The notes beneath the pieces are model-generated. The model saw nothing but the letters and a program-made list of their open reading frames with translations, did no database searches and had not been told where the DNA came from. The position numbers were made by a program, and so were the translations under genes. A DNA stretch of 64,000 bases from Cellulomonas sp. Leaf334 (lineage in GTDB: Bacteria; Actinomycetota; Actinomycetes; Actinomycetales; Cellulomonadaceae), in the NCBI RefSeq assembly GCF_001424195.1, contig NZ_LMOO01000008.1:310001-374000 (forward strand), read 5' to 3'. This document shows positions 41,757 through 50,758 of the stretch, in pieces (positions within the stretch are counted from its first letter, which is position 1; every line of letters starts with the position of its first letter).

Positions 41757-44700
41757 CTAGCCGACGGTGCAGGTGGCACCGTTCAGCGTGAACGCGGTCG
41801 GGTTGGTGTTGGTCCCCGAGTGGGAGCCGTTGAACCCGATGTCCGTCGTCTGACCGGCACCGAGGGTGCCGTTCCAGGCGGCGTTCTTCGCCGTGACCGC
41901 CGTGCCGGACTGCGACCAGTCGGCGCTCCAGCCCTGCGTGACCTTCTGGCCGTTGGCGAACGAGAACCCGAGGGTCCAGCCGTTCAGCGCCGACGTGCCC
42001 GTGTTGGTCACCTTGACGGAGGCCGTGAAGCCCGTGTTCCAGCTGCTGGCGTTGTACGTCACCTTGCAGGAGCCGGTCGGCGTGCTCGGCTGGGTCGTCA
42101 CCGAGAGGGCCGACGACGCGGCGGACACGTTGCCCGCGACGTCCCGTGCCCGGACGGTGTACTGGTACGCCGACGCCGCCGTGAGGCCGCTGTCGGTGTA
42201 CGACGCGGAGGTCGGCGTGCCGACCTTCGTCGTGCCCCGGTAGACGTCGTAGCCGGCCAGGCCGGAGCCACCCGTGTCCGTGGACGCGGTCCACGTGAGG
42301 GCGACGCTGGTCTGGGTGACGGTCGTCGCGACGAGGCCGGACGGCACCGACGGTGCGATCGTGTCCTGCGTCGACCCCGGCAGGGTCGTGACCGACAGGG
42401 CCGACGACGCCGCGGAGATGTTGCCCGCCACGTCCTTCGCCCGGACGGTGTACGAGTACGCCGTGTTCGCCGTCAGACCCGTGTCGGAGTACGACGTCGT
42501 CGTGGTGGAGCCGACGCGCGTCGTACCCCGGTACACGTCGTACCCGGCCAGGCCGGACCCGCCGCTGTTGTCGGTCGACGCCGCCCAGGACAGCGTGAGG
42601 CTGTTCTGGGTGACCGAGCTCGCCGCGAGACCCGTGGGGACGCTCGGCGCGGTCGTGTCGGACGGCGTCGCCCGGGTGGTGACGGACAGGGCCGACGACG
42701 CGGCGGACACGTTGCCCGCGACGTCCTTGGCCCGCACGGTGTACGAGTACGCCGTCGACGCGGTCAGGCCGGTGTCCGTGTACGACGTGGTGGTCGAGGA
42801 GCCGACCAGCGCGCCGCCGCGGTAGATGTCGTAGCCCGCGACGCCGGAGCCACCGGTGTTGTCCGTCGAGGCCGTCCACGAGATCGCGGCGGACGTCGAC
42901 GTGGTGGTGCCGGTGAGAAGACCCGTCGGGACCGACGGCGCCGTGGTGTCGACCGGCGGGGGCGTGGTGCCCTCGAACAGCCGCGCGTAGTCGGCGAGCG
43001 CACCCGCGATGGCGGTCTGCGCCCAGAACCGGTGGAACGTGAACTGCGGCGCCACACCCGTGGCCAGGGCCGTCTGCATCTTCGGCCAGGCGGGGTCGTT
43101 CTTGTACCAGGAGCGGATGTCCAGGAACGAGACGCCCGGCTTGATCACGTCGCCGTTGGGCATCGTGCCCGTCCAGCCGGAGGGGATGTAGATGCCGTTG
43201 CCGCCGGCGACGTACGTGTCGTCGAACCGCAGGAAGTCCCCACGGGTCTCGACCGTGCCGACGCCCAGGTCGTCCTGGTTGGAGGCCCAGATGGCGTCGA
43301 GCAGGGCCTTGGCCTTGTCACGCGACGCGGTGTCGCCCGACTTGGCGGCGTAGAAGAGCAGCGCACGGGCGGTGTCGCCGGCGACGCCGACGTCCTGGCC
43401 GTAGCTCTTGACCGCGACAGACAGACCCGAGTTGGAACCGGGGCTCGTCTTGTTCCAGGTGTCCGGCTTACCGGTCCAGGTCAGCTCCGAGGGAACCTTC
43501 CAGTCGGCGCCGTCCGTGGAGATGTTCGCGACGACCCAGGGGACCCACTTGTCGAGGATCTTCTTGGCCTGCGCGTTGCCGGAGGCGTAGTACAGCTCGG
43601 CGACGCGCTGGACGCCCCACGCCTGCATGCCGAACCACTGGTTCGACGGCGGGTCGTTGTAGACGGGCGCCTCGGTGTAGCCCATGCCGTAGAACGTGGG
43701 CGTGCCGCTCGGCGGCGTCGCGTAGGCGCCGCCCCAGCTGTTGGTCGCACCACCGGCGATGCCGCCCTGGGGTGCCTGCAGCCAGGTGTAGAACTCGAGC
43801 TGACGCTCGAGCGAGGCCGCCCAGTCGCTCTTGGCGCTCGCCGACTTCGGCGTCAGGGCCGAGTCCGTCGACAGTGCGTACGCGGCGAGCGGGTTCTGGT
43901 AGCCCATGTGCGCGTGCGACGAGCTGACGCGCCATGCCCAGCCGGCGCTGGTGTCGAGCGCGCCGCCCCACGCCAGGTACCAGGACAGCAGGTAGTGCGC
44001 GCTGTCCTTGCCGGTGCCCGCGGGGCAGCTCGGCGACGTGCAGCCGATCGTCTTGAAGTACTTGTCGAACAGCGTGTAGCGCAGGTAGTCGCCCATCTTG
44101 GCGGCCTTCGTGACGATGGAGGCGACGTCGGCCTGCTTGCCCTGCTCGGTGGCCCACTTGTTGGCCCAGTAGACCGCCTCGACGGCACGCGCGTCGGCGT
44201 CGGACGCCGAGGTGTACTTCCACTGCTTCGAGTACGAGGCGTCACCCGTGAACAGGTCGAGGAACCCGTTCTTGCCGCCGTACTTGAACTCCTCGCAGCT
44301 CGGCTGCGGGACGGTCTCCCAGACCGACTCCTGCTCGCCGCGCTGGAACGTGTTGATGAAGGACGAGCCGGTCGCGGTCGGGCCGAGCTCGCAGCCCGTC
44401 CCGGGGGTCGCACCGAAGCCGTACTTGTTGTCGACGTCCGCGAGCCAGTGCATCTGGTAGATGTCCGGCGTGCCGTACGTGGACTTCAGCTCGTCGGCGA
44501 TCGGGTCCTTGCCGACCGTCACGCCGCTGCTGAGCTGGCTCGGGTACTTGCTCGGGTGGTCGTACTCCGAGGCGTACGTGGCCGGGGAGTTCGGGTTGTA
44601 GAACGAGTTCGTCGGCTGGTCCACGGTCTGGGGGATCATGTACTTCTCCATGGTCGCCCAGGCGTTGTTGATCGGCGCCCAGTCGCCCGTGGTCTGGCCG

Positions 44701-45056
44701 TACAGCGCCTCGAGCCAGATCCAGAAGGAGTAGGCCTCCGACGTCGTCGCGTGGCCGTAGTCGGGAGCCTCGACGATGAGGGTCTCGACGGAGTGGTACG
44801 GGATGCCCTGCGCGCTGAAGTAGCCGTTGGCCGGGTCCTTGATCTTCTCGTACTGCGTGAGGAACCGCTGGGCGTACTCCCCGTCGGCCACGGCGGCCTT
44901 GATGGGGGCCTTGACCATGGAGGATGCCGGGACGACGAACGTCGCCGGCGCTGGTGCGGCCGTCGCGGGAGAGACCCCGCAGATGGCCAGCAGCGATGCT
45001 GCGCTCAGGGTGGCCGTGGCCACCCAGGCAGCTCGCCGTCGGGTCGATGAGGACAT
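41757..45056 (-). CDS. cbhB: GH48 exoglucanase/cellobiohydrolase with three FN3 modules and CBM2
   Basis: A 1099-aa secreted cellulase. A signal peptide (1-33) precedes a GH48 domain (about 40-695) that degrades cellulose processively from the reducing end. The segment YHSVETLIVEAPDYGH leads to the acid E107 (TTSEAYS), with E96 upstream. Three FN3 modules of about 95 residues follow (about 700-985), then a CBM2 (993-1099) with its terminal Cys pair. The order and length match Cellulomonas fimi CbhB. A hairpin-rich leader and a CelR-like operator lie upstream. Confidence 0.95.
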   Translation of the reverse strand: MSSSTRRRAAWVATATLSAASLLAICGVSPATAAPAPATFVVPASSMVKAPIKAAVADGEYAQRFLTQYEKIKDPANGYFSAQGIPYHSVETLIVEAPDYGHATTSEAYSFWIWLEALYGQTTGDWAPINNAWATMEKYMIPQTVDQPTNSFYNPNSPATYASEYDHPSKYPSQLSSGVTVGKDPIADELKSTYGTPDIYQMHWLADVDNKYGFGATPGTGCELGPTATGSSFINTFQRGEQESVWETVPQPSCEEFKYGGKNGFLDLFTGDASYSKQWKYTSASDADARAVEAVYWANKWATEQGKQADVASIVTKAAKMGDYLRYTLFDKYFKTIGCTSPSCPAGTGKDSAHYLLSWYLAWGGALDTSAGWAWRVSSSHAHMGYQNPLAAYALSTDSALTPKSASAKSDWAASLERQLEFYTWLQAPQGGIAGGATNSWGGAYATPPSGTPTFYGMGYTEAPVYNDPPSNQWFGMQAWGVQRVAELYYASGNAQAKKILDKWVPWVVANISTDGADWKVPSELTWTGKPDTWNKTSPGSNSGLSVAVKSYGQDVGVAGDTARALLFYAAKSGDTASRDKAKALLDAIWASNQDDLGVGTVETRGDFLRFDDTYVAGGNGIYIPSGWTGTMPNGDVIKPGVSFLDIRSWYKNDPAWPKMQTALATGVAPQFTFHRFWAQTAIAGALADYARLFEGTTPPPVDTTAPSVPTGLLTGTTTSTSAAISWTASTDNTGGSGVAGYDIYRGGALVGSSTTTSYTDTGLTASTAYSYTVRAKDVAGNVSAASSALSVTTRATPSDTTAPSVPTGLAASSVTQNSLTLSWAASTDNSGGSGLAGYDVYRGTTRVGSTTTTSYSDTGLTANTAYSYTVRAKDVAGNISAASSALSVTTLPGSTQDTIAPSVPSGLVATTVTQTSVALTWTASTDTGGSGLAGYDVYRGTTKVGTPTSASYTDSGLTAASAYQYTVRARDVAGNVSAASSALSVTTQPSTPTGSCKVTYNASSWNTGFTASVKVTNTGTSALNGWTLGFSFANGQKVTQGWSADWSQSGTAVTAKNAAWNGTLGAGQTTDIGFNGSHSGTNTNPTAFTLNGATCTVG
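42084..42960 (-). repeat. Three tandem FN3-encoding repeats in the GH48 gene
   Basis: Three units of about 290 bp encode near-identical FN3 modules; the sentences TAPSVPTGL, SWTASTDN, AGYDVYRG and YTVRAKDVAGN recur in each. DNA similarity is high enough for internal recombination or copy-number change. The third module in protein order (42090-42390) is the most diverged. Confidence 0.85.
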
Positions 45057-45083
45057 CTACTCGTACCTTTCTGGCTGTCGGGA

Positions 45084-45137
45084 ACGCGCCCGCGACGTCG
45101 CGGGCGCGTCCCGGCGCCCCGCACGCACGCGTGCGGG
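45084..45137 (-). promoter_or_regulatory. Tandem hairpins in the GH48 leader
   Basis: A 26-bp perfect palindrome (45084-45109; arms ACGCGCCCGCGA) and a second one (45118-45137; arms CCCGCACGC) lie in the leader between promoter region and ATG. The first ends 27 bases before the start codon. On mRNA they would form strong stems next to the ribosome-binding site. Leader structure or attenuation is inference. Confidence 0.6.
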
Positions 45138-45281
45138 AGCGGTGACGGAGGTGCGCGAAGGAACTGGCCGACGGTGCCGGTTCGGTCCGCAGCGGCGCGG
45201 ACCTCCGGGCAGACGACGGCCGGGTCGGCGCCCACTTTCCGGCGGCGCACAGCCAGCGTCCAGGGTCCTAAACGATTCTGG

Positions 45282-45295
45282 TGGGAGCGCGACCA
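45282..45295. promoter_or_regulatory. CelR/CebR-like operator upstream of GH48
   Basis: TGGGAGCGCGACCA matches the Thermobifida CelR/Streptomyces CebR operator TGGGAGCGCTCCCA at 12 of 14 positions, including the full left half. It lies about 225 bp upstream of the GH48 ATG, so the gene would be repressed until cellobiose releases a LacI-type regulator. The right half is imperfect. Confidence 0.45.
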
Positions 45296-45301
45296 CATGG
45301 G

Positions 45302-46090
45302 TCACGACCACCGGAAGAACCGCGCGGCCACCGGCAGGGCGACCAGCGTCCACGCGGCCATGACCAGGAACGGCGCGACGTCGAGGGGCTGCCCGTACCA
45401 AGCGGCCGCCATTGCCTCGCTGGCCGCACCCAGAGGGGTGTACCCGGCGATCGTCTGCACCACGTCGGGCATCAGCGGCAGAGGCAGCCAGACGCCCGCG
45501 AAGAACAGCGAGACGAAGTACACCGACATCCCCCACGCGGTGGCGGCGGGTGCGTTCGGTGCCAGGGCCGCGATGACCGAGCCGACGGCGAACGCCGAGA
45601 GCACGCTGAGCAGGAACGCCCCGAGCAGCACGAGGGGCTCCGCCGGCGCGGCGACCCCGACCACCAGGGCACCGGCCGCGAACATCAGCACGGCCGCCAC
45701 CAGGAGGGCCACCAGGTTGACCGCCAGCTGCGCGACGAGGATCCGCGACGGCGGCACCGGTGTGGTGGACATCCGCTTGAGCACACCGCGGCCGCGGTAC
45801 CCGGCGATGGTCTGCGGGTACGCGGACAGGCCGACGGTCGCCACGGCGAGCGCCAGGACCGTCGGGGCGTAGCCGGTGATGCCGTTGATCTGCGACAGGA
45901 CCGGGTCCTGGTCGTTGAAGGGCAGGTCCGCCCACGGCATCACCAGGCCGAGCACGGTGAGCAGGACGGCCGGGAACAGGACCGCGAAGAACGCACCGGA
46001 CGGCTCCCGGAGGAACAGCCGGGCCTCCACGGCGGTGAGGCGGGACAAGGCGCCGGACCCGGGGGTCCGCGTGATCGTCGTGGTGGACAT
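45302..46090 (-). CDS. ABC-2 type exporter permease
   Basis: A 262-aa permease with six hydrophobic helices and the ABC-2 layout: an N-terminal helix after LTAVEARLFLREP, a cytoplasmic GRGVLKRMSTTPV segment and a terminal helix pair. It forms an exporter with the ATPase encoded 2 bp upstream. Drug, lipid or peptide export is typical; substrate unknown. Last gene of the GntR-headed ABC cluster. Confidence 0.86.
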   Translation of the reverse strand: MSTTTITRTPGSGALSRLTAVEARLFLREPSGAFFAVLFPAVLLTVLGLVMPWADLPFNDQDPVLSQINGITGYAPTVLALAVATVGLSAYPQTIAGYRGRGVLKRMSTTPVPPSRILVAQLAVNLVALLVAAVLMFAAGALVVGVAAPAEPLVLLGAFLLSVLSAFAVGSVIAALAPNAPAATAWGMSVYFVSLFFAGVWLPLPLMPDVVQTIAGYTPLGAASEAMAAAWYGQPLDVAPFLVMAAWTLVALPVAARFFRWS

Positions 46091-46092
46091 GG

Positions 46093-46992
46093 TCAGGCCT
46101 CCAGAGGGGTGGTGAGCGTGACGAACGCGTCCTCGAGCGAGCTCTGCTCGAGGCGGAGGTTCTCGGGGCGGATGCCGTGCTGGGCGAGGGCGACGAGGAC
46201 GTCCTGGACGACGTTGTCCTGACCGCGGGCCTCGATCGTGCCGTCGTCGGTGTGCGTGACGGTGGCGACCTGCTCGAGCAGCCCGACGGGCACGGGAGCC
46301 GACGGCCGGAACCGCAGGACCTGCTCGGAGGCCGCTCGCGCGACCAGCTCCGCCGGCGTGCCGGTGGCCACGACGCGACCCGCGTTGATGAGCGCGATGC
46401 GGTCGCAGAGCCGCTCGGCCTCCTCCATGAGGTGCGTGACCAGCACGATCGTCACGCCACGGTCCCGGATACGCTCCACGACCTCCCACGTGTCCCGGCG
46501 GGCGTGCGGGTCGAGCCCGGTGGTGAGCTCGTCGAGGATGGCGACCTGCGGGTTGCCGACGAGCGCGAGCGCGACCGACAGGCGCTGCTTCTGGCCGCCG
46601 GACAGCTGCTCGAACCGCGCGTCGGCCCGCTCGGTCAGGCCCAGCTCGTCGAGGAGCTGGGCCGGGTCGGCCGGGTCGGGGTAGAACGACGCGTACAGGT
46701 CGAGGGCCTCGCGGACCCCGAGCTTGGGCTGCACCTGGCTCTCCTGGAGCTGCAGCCCGACCACCTGCCGCAGCCGGGTCCGGTCGTGCGCCGGGTCGAG
46801 GCCGAGGACGCGGACGGTCCCGCCGTCGGCGTCGCGCAGGCCGCCGATGATCTCGACGGTCGTGGTCTTGCCGGCCCCGTTGCGGCCGAGGATGCCGAAG
46901 ATCTCACCGCGGTGGACCTCGAGGCTGACGTCGTCGACGGCGACCTTGCTGCCGTAGCGCTTGTGCAGGTTCTGGACCTGGATGACGGACAT
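46093..46992 (-). CDS. ABC transporter ATP-binding protein (DrrA-like)
   Basis: A 299-aa ATPase with Walker A GRNGAGKTT, signature LSGGQKQR and Walker B VAILDELTTGLD (the usual DEPT is DELT). Residues after about 220 form the extension found in antibiotic-type exporters of the DrrA group. Strong SD (GGAGG) before the ATG. Works with the permease directly downstream. Confidence 0.9.
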   Translation of the reverse strand: MSVIQVQNLHKRYGSKVAVDDVSLEVHRGEIFGILGRNGAGKTTTVEIIGGLRDADGGTVRVLGLDPAHDRTRLRQVVGLQLQESQVQPKLGVREALDLYASFYPDPADPAQLLDELGLTERADARFEQLSGGQKQRLSVALALVGNPQVAILDELTTGLDPHARRDTWEVVERIRDRGVTIVLVTHLMEEAERLCDRIALINAGRVVATGTPAELVARAASEQVLRFRPSAPVPVGLLEQVATVTHTDDGTIEARGQDNVVQDVLVALAQHGIRPENLRLEQSSLEDAFVTLTTPLEA

Positions 46993-47064
46993 GCGTCTTC
47001 CCTCCGAAGGGTGTGAGGTGCCGCGGGAGCGGCGCGGAGCCGGTCCCGGAGCGGGGGTGTGGGA

Positions 47065-47805
47065 TCAGGAGGTGCGGTTGGGCACTGACGCACCGCGCGT
47101 CAGGCGGTCGAACGCGAACGCCATGGCGCCCACGATCAGCAGGGTCGCCGCGCAGGCGACGAGGAGCGGCTGCTCGCCGCCGAACCACTCGGACGTCGAG
47201 AACGGACCGGCGTTCTGCGCGAACAGCGCGAAGACCAGCAGGACCGGCCCGACGGTCAGCGGCAGGGCGAGGGTCCCGAACCAGCCTCCGACGCGCTGGT
47301 AGGTGATCCCGACGAGCACCCCCGAGACGTAGCCGACGACGAGCAGCATCGTGGTGCTGACCCACATCGTCAGGGGCTCCTCCTGGGCCGGCGTGAGGTC
47401 CTCGAGGATCCGCCACTGCCACCCGAGCGCGTCGAAGACCGCGCGCTCGACCAGCAGCAGGCCCGAGAACACCGACCCGTACACGACCGCCGTACCGGTC
47501 GCGGCGACCAGCGACCCGAGGGCGAGGCACCGCCGGGTCAGACCGGCCGCGACGTGCACGGGCAGGTAGGCGGCCGTGATGGCGATGAGCACCGAGAACG
47601 GGAACCACAGGGCGCCCTGCCGGGCGAACGCGAGCACGCTGTTGTTGACCTCGCCCACCTGGTTGATGAGCAGGAGCGCTGCGGTCACGACGATGATCGC
47701 GAGCCCCCAGAACCACGCGGCCAGGTACAGGTTCATCCAGAGCAGCCAGGTCGCGGTGGCGCGGACGGAGCTGGTGGTCGGGCGGCGTACCGTGTCGATG
47801 CTCAT
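47065..47805 (-). CDS. Membrane component of a YtrA-linked ABC transporter
   Basis: A 246-aa protein with six membrane segments and no recognisable ABC-2 motif beyond topology. Its ATG overlaps the stop of the preceding ATPase (ATGA), so it is the transmembrane partner. GntR (YtrA-type) plus ATPase plus permease is the arrangement of ytr-like loci induced by wall-active agents in Gram-positives. Substrate unknown. Confidence 0.75.
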   Translation of the reverse strand: MSIDTVRRPTTSSVRATATWLLWMNLYLAAWFWGLAIIVVTAALLLINQVGEVNNSVLAFARQGALWFPFSVLIAITAAYLPVHVAAGLTRRCLALGSLVAATGTAVVYGSVFSGLLLVERAVFDALGWQWRILEDLTPAQEEPLTMWVSTTMLLVVGYVSGVLVGITYQRVGGWFGTLALPLTVGPVLLVFALFAQNAGPFSTSEWFGGEQPLLVACAATLLIVGAMAFAFDRLTRGASVPNRTS

Positions 47806-48698
47806 CGTGACTTCTCCGTGCTGACCGCGGCGGGGCGGTCGGTCAGGTGGACGAACAGGTCCTGCAGCGCGACGGGGCCCAGCTCGAGCCCGCTCTGCCG
47901 CGCCCGGGTGGCGTCGTCGGCCTGCGCACCGACGAGCGTCGCCTGCGCCGTGCCGCCCAGCTTCTGCCGGGCCACGACGTCGCGGCCGGCGACGAAGGCC
48001 TCGACCGCGGCCACGGGGCCGGTGACGGTCAGGCCACCGGAGCGCAGCGTCTCCGCGTCCGACACCGTCAGCACCGTCCCGCGGTCCAGCACGACGACGT
48101 CCTCGAGCAGCCGCTCGACCTCGCCGATCAGGTGGCTGGACAGGACGATCGTGCGGGGGTGCTCCAACCAGTCGGCGAGCAGCACGTCGTAGAACGCGTA
48201 CCGCGAGGGGGCGTCCATGCCGAGGTGCACCTCGTCGAGCAGGGTCAGCGGCGTGCGACTGGCGAGCCCGACGACGACCCCGAACGCGGACCGCTTCCCC
48301 CGGGACAGCCTGTTGGGCTGGGACTGCGGGTCCAGCTCGAAGCGGTCCATCAGCGTGTCCGCCAGCTCGCGGGAGAACAGGGGCCGACGGTCGCCGAGGA
48401 AGTCGAGCGTCCGCTTGAGCTTCTGGTCGAGGGCGACGTCGCCGCTCTCCCGCACGAGGCACGTCCCGGCGAGGACCCGCTCGTTCTCCCACGGGTCCTC
48501 CCCGTCGACGAGCACGGTGCCGGACGTCCTACGACGGAACGCGGCCAGCACCGAGAGCGCGGTGGTCTTGCCCGAGCCGTTGCGGCCGAGCAGGCCGGTG
48601 ATCACGCCAGGGCGGATGCTGAACGACACCGCGTCGAGCGCGACCGTCGTGTCGTAGCGGGCGGTGAGGTCCCGGACCTCGACACCGAAGCCGCTCAT
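47802..48698 (-). CDS. ABC transporter ATP-binding protein, YtrB-like
   Basis: A 298-aa ATPase. Walker A is GRNGSGKTT and Walker B LTLLDEVHLGMD, but the signature is degenerate (NRLSRGKRSAF instead of LSGGQ), as seen in some YtrB-type subunits. Its start overlaps the GntR stop and its stop overlaps the permease start, forming one unit repressed by GntR. Confidence 0.85.
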   Translation of the reverse strand: MSGFGVEVRDLTARYDTTVALDAVSFSIRPGVITGLLGRNGSGKTTALSVLAAFRRRTSGTVLVDGEDPWENERVLAGTCLVRESGDVALDQKLKRTLDFLGDRRPLFSRELADTLMDRFELDPQSQPNRLSRGKRSAFGVVVGLASRTPLTLLDEVHLGMDAPSRYAFYDVLLADWLEHPRTIVLSSHLIGEVERLLEDVVVLDRGTVLTVSDAETLRSGGLTVTGPVAAVEAFVAGRDVVARQKLGGTAQATLVGAQADDATRARQSGLELGPVALQDLFVHLTDRPAAVSTEKSR

Positions 48699-49057
48699 CG
48701 CGGTCCCTCCTTCTCGCGAAGCGTGTCGACGATCTCGTCGACGCCGATGCCCAGCACGCGCGCCTGCTCGAGCATCGGCTCGACGACCTCGGCGAAGAAC
48801 GAGGCCCGACGCTGCGCGAGCAGCTGCTCGCGGGCGCCCTCGGCGACGAACATCCCGATCCCGCGGCGCTTGTAGAGGACGCCCTCGTCGACCAGCTCCG
48901 TGAACGCCTTGGCAGCGGTCGCAGGGTTGATCCGGAACGTCGTCGCGTATTGCGTGGTCGACATGACCTGTTCCTCCGCTCGTAGGGCTCCGGTGAGGAC
49001 GTCCGACCGGATCTGGTCGGCGATCTGCACGTACAGGGGGTGACGCCCGTCGAACAT
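48695..49057 (-). CDS. GntR family regulator, YtrA subfamily
   Basis: A 120-aa repressor: winged helix LYVQIADQIRSDVLTGALRAEEQV with TTFRINPATAAKAFTELVDEGVLYKRRG, then a short helical tail that dimerises. YtrA regulators lack a large effector domain and control ABC operons. It is the first gene of the ABC cluster and overlaps the ATPase start; the dyad at 49082-49097 just upstream is a likely operator. Confidence 0.9.
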   Translation of the reverse strand: MFDGRHPLYVQIADQIRSDVLTGALRAEEQVMSTTQYATTFRINPATAAKAFTELVDEGVLYKRRGIGMFVAEGAREQLLAQRRASFFAEVVEPMLEQARVLGIGVDEIVDTLREKEGPR

Positions 49058-49081
49058 CGCGCGCCTCCGTTCTGTGGTTCG

Positions 49082-49097
49082 TTACTTGACCAACTAA
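49082..49097. promoter_or_regulatory. Operator-like dyad for the GntR-ABC operon
   Basis: TTACTTG-AC-CAACTAA: 7-bp arms with one mismatch and a 2-bp centre, 25-40 bp before the gntR ATG. On the minus strand TATGGT (49099-49104) just upstream could be a -10 box, so binding would block initiation. Confidence 0.5.
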
Positions 49098-49198
49098 CCA
49101 TAGGACTTCCTGCCGGCGCAAGAGGACGAGCACGATGTATCTGGGGGGACCGCAGGGGGCTCCTCGGGAGGACCGTCATTGATGCCGGAGGGGGAGCC

Positions 49199-50692
49199 AT
49201 GCCGCACGGAGATGCCGACAAGGGCATTCACACACCGAAGTCCACGTTCTACGACCAGGGTCGGTTCGGCCGGCTGTTCCCGGCACTGCCCGGGTTCGCA
49301 GCCGACACGCCCAGCGTGCGCGCCGCACTCGTCGAGCTGGGCAAGCCCGGCGGCCTCATGGACACCCAGGAGAGCCCGGCCGCCGACCCGTTCGCGCTGA
49401 TCGTGGACCCGACCCTGCGCGTCGACAACCCCGACAACCCGCGGCTCACCGCCGGCATGACGTTCCTCGGGCAGTTCCTCGACCACGACATGACGTTCGA
49501 CCCGACGTCGAGCCTCGCCCGCACCCAGGACCCGGAGTCGATCCGGAACTTCCGCATCCCGGCACTCGACCTCGACAGCGTCTACGGCGGCGGCCCCGGC
49601 GCGTCACCGCACCTGTACGACCAGACCGTCGACCACGGTCGCACCACGATGCTGGTCGAGCCCAACGTCGGCTCCGAGACGCACTGCATCGACCAGGACC
49701 AGCGGTTCGACGTCCCGCGCAACGCCCAGCTGACCGCGCTCATCGGGGACCCGCGCAACGACGAGAACCTCATCCTCAACCAGCTGCACCTCGCGTTCCT
49801 GCGCTTCCACAACCGCGTCGTCGCCGACGTGCGGGACGACCTCGGCCCGCTCGCCACACCGGGCGAGGTGTTCGCGGAGGCCCAGCGGATCGTCCGGTGG
49901 CACTACCAATGGATGATCCTGCACGAGTTCCTGCCGCTGACCTGCGGCGACGCCCTGATGGCCGACATCTGGACCAACGGCCGCAAGTTCTACGACTGGC
50001 GCAACTCCCCGTACATCCCGGTGGAGTTCTCCGTCGCCGCGTACCGGTTCGGCCACTCGCAGGTGCGGCCCAGCTACCGCGCGAACTTCGGCACGTCCGC
50101 CACCGACCGCACCCTCCAGTTCTTCGCGGTCATCTTCGACCACACCGCCTCCGGCACCGACCCCGGGGACCTGCGCGGCGGCTGCCGGGCACCGCGGCGG
50201 TTCATCGACTGGCAGACGTTCTTCGACTTCGGCGGCGGCGAGGTGCGGCAGAACAAGCGCATCGACACGAAGCTCTCGACGACCCTCTTCCACCTGCTGG
50301 GTCAGCCGTCGGACGAGCCTGACTCGCTGGCCATCCGCAACCTCCTGCGCAGCCTGTCGCTGGAGGTGCCGTCCGGGCAGCGCGTCGCCGCCGCCATGCA
50401 GGAGACCCCGCTGCCCGAGTCCGACCTGGCCGACCTCGAGCCGTACGGGCTGCACAAGCGGACGCCGCTCTGGTTCTACGTGCTGCGGGAGGCCGAGAAG
50501 CAGGCCGACGGCAAGCACCTCGGACGGGTCGGCGGGCGGATCGTGGCCGAGGTCTTCCACGGGCTCATCGACGGGGACCCGTCGTCGTACCTGTCGCAGG
50601 ACCCGGACTGGACCCCGACCTACGGCACGAACGACACGTTCGGCATCACCGACCTGCTCACGGCAGCCGGTGTGGTGGGCGCCCTCGCCTGA
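49199..50692 (+). CDS. Animal-type haem peroxidase (peroxidase-cyclooxygenase superfamily)
   Basis: A 497-aa haem peroxidase of the animal superfamily. The distal His H96 is in FLGQFLDHDMTFD, with the preceding Asp (D95) in the position that forms the haem ester; the proximal His H286 is in AYRFGHSQVRPSY. No signal peptide is visible, so it may be cytoplasmic or exported otherwise. Such bacterial enzymes oxidise halides or phenols. ATG at 49199 has GGAGGGGG upstream. It lies alone between the ABC cluster and asd. Confidence 0.9.
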   Translation: MPHGDADKGIHTPKSTFYDQGRFGRLFPALPGFAADTPSVRAALVELGKPGGLMDTQESPAADPFALIVDPTLRVDNPDNPRLTAGMTFLGQFLDHDMTFDPTSSLARTQDPESIRNFRIPALDLDSVYGGGPGASPHLYDQTVDHGRTTMLVEPNVGSETHCIDQDQRFDVPRNAQLTALIGDPRNDENLILNQLHLAFLRFHNRVVADVRDDLGPLATPGEVFAEAQRIVRWHYQWMILHEFLPLTCGDALMADIWTNGRKFYDWRNSPYIPVEFSVAAYRFGHSQVRPSYRANFGTSATDRTLQFFAVIFDHTASGTDPGDLRGGCRAPRRFIDWQTFFDFGGGEVRQNKRIDTKLSTTLFHLLGQPSDEPDSLAIRNLLRSLSLEVPSGQRVAAAMQETPLPESDLADLEPYGLHKRTPLWFYVLREAEKQADGKHLGRVGGRIVAEVFHGLIDGDPSSYLSQDPDWTPTYGTNDTFGITDLLTAAGVVGALA

Positions 50693-50693
50693 C

Positions 50694-50757
50694 CACACGC
50701 AGCAACGTTCGCGCTCGGGTGGGCTGGGGGGCCCTCGAGTGCGGACGTTGCTGTGTG
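50694..50757. terminator. Bidirectional terminator between peroxidase and asd
   Basis: CACACGCAGCAACGTTCGC pairs with GCGGACGTTGCTGTGTG (50741-50757) with small bulges; the core AGCAACGT/ACGTTGCT is perfect. The convergent stops at 50692 and 50759 flank it, so it can serve both genes. Confidence 0.7.
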
Positions 50758-50758
50758 C

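Noticed and set aside
42084..42960. CRISPR-like or transposon repeats in the cellulase gene
   Set aside because: The repeats are in frame and encode FN3 modules; there are no spacers or cas genes.
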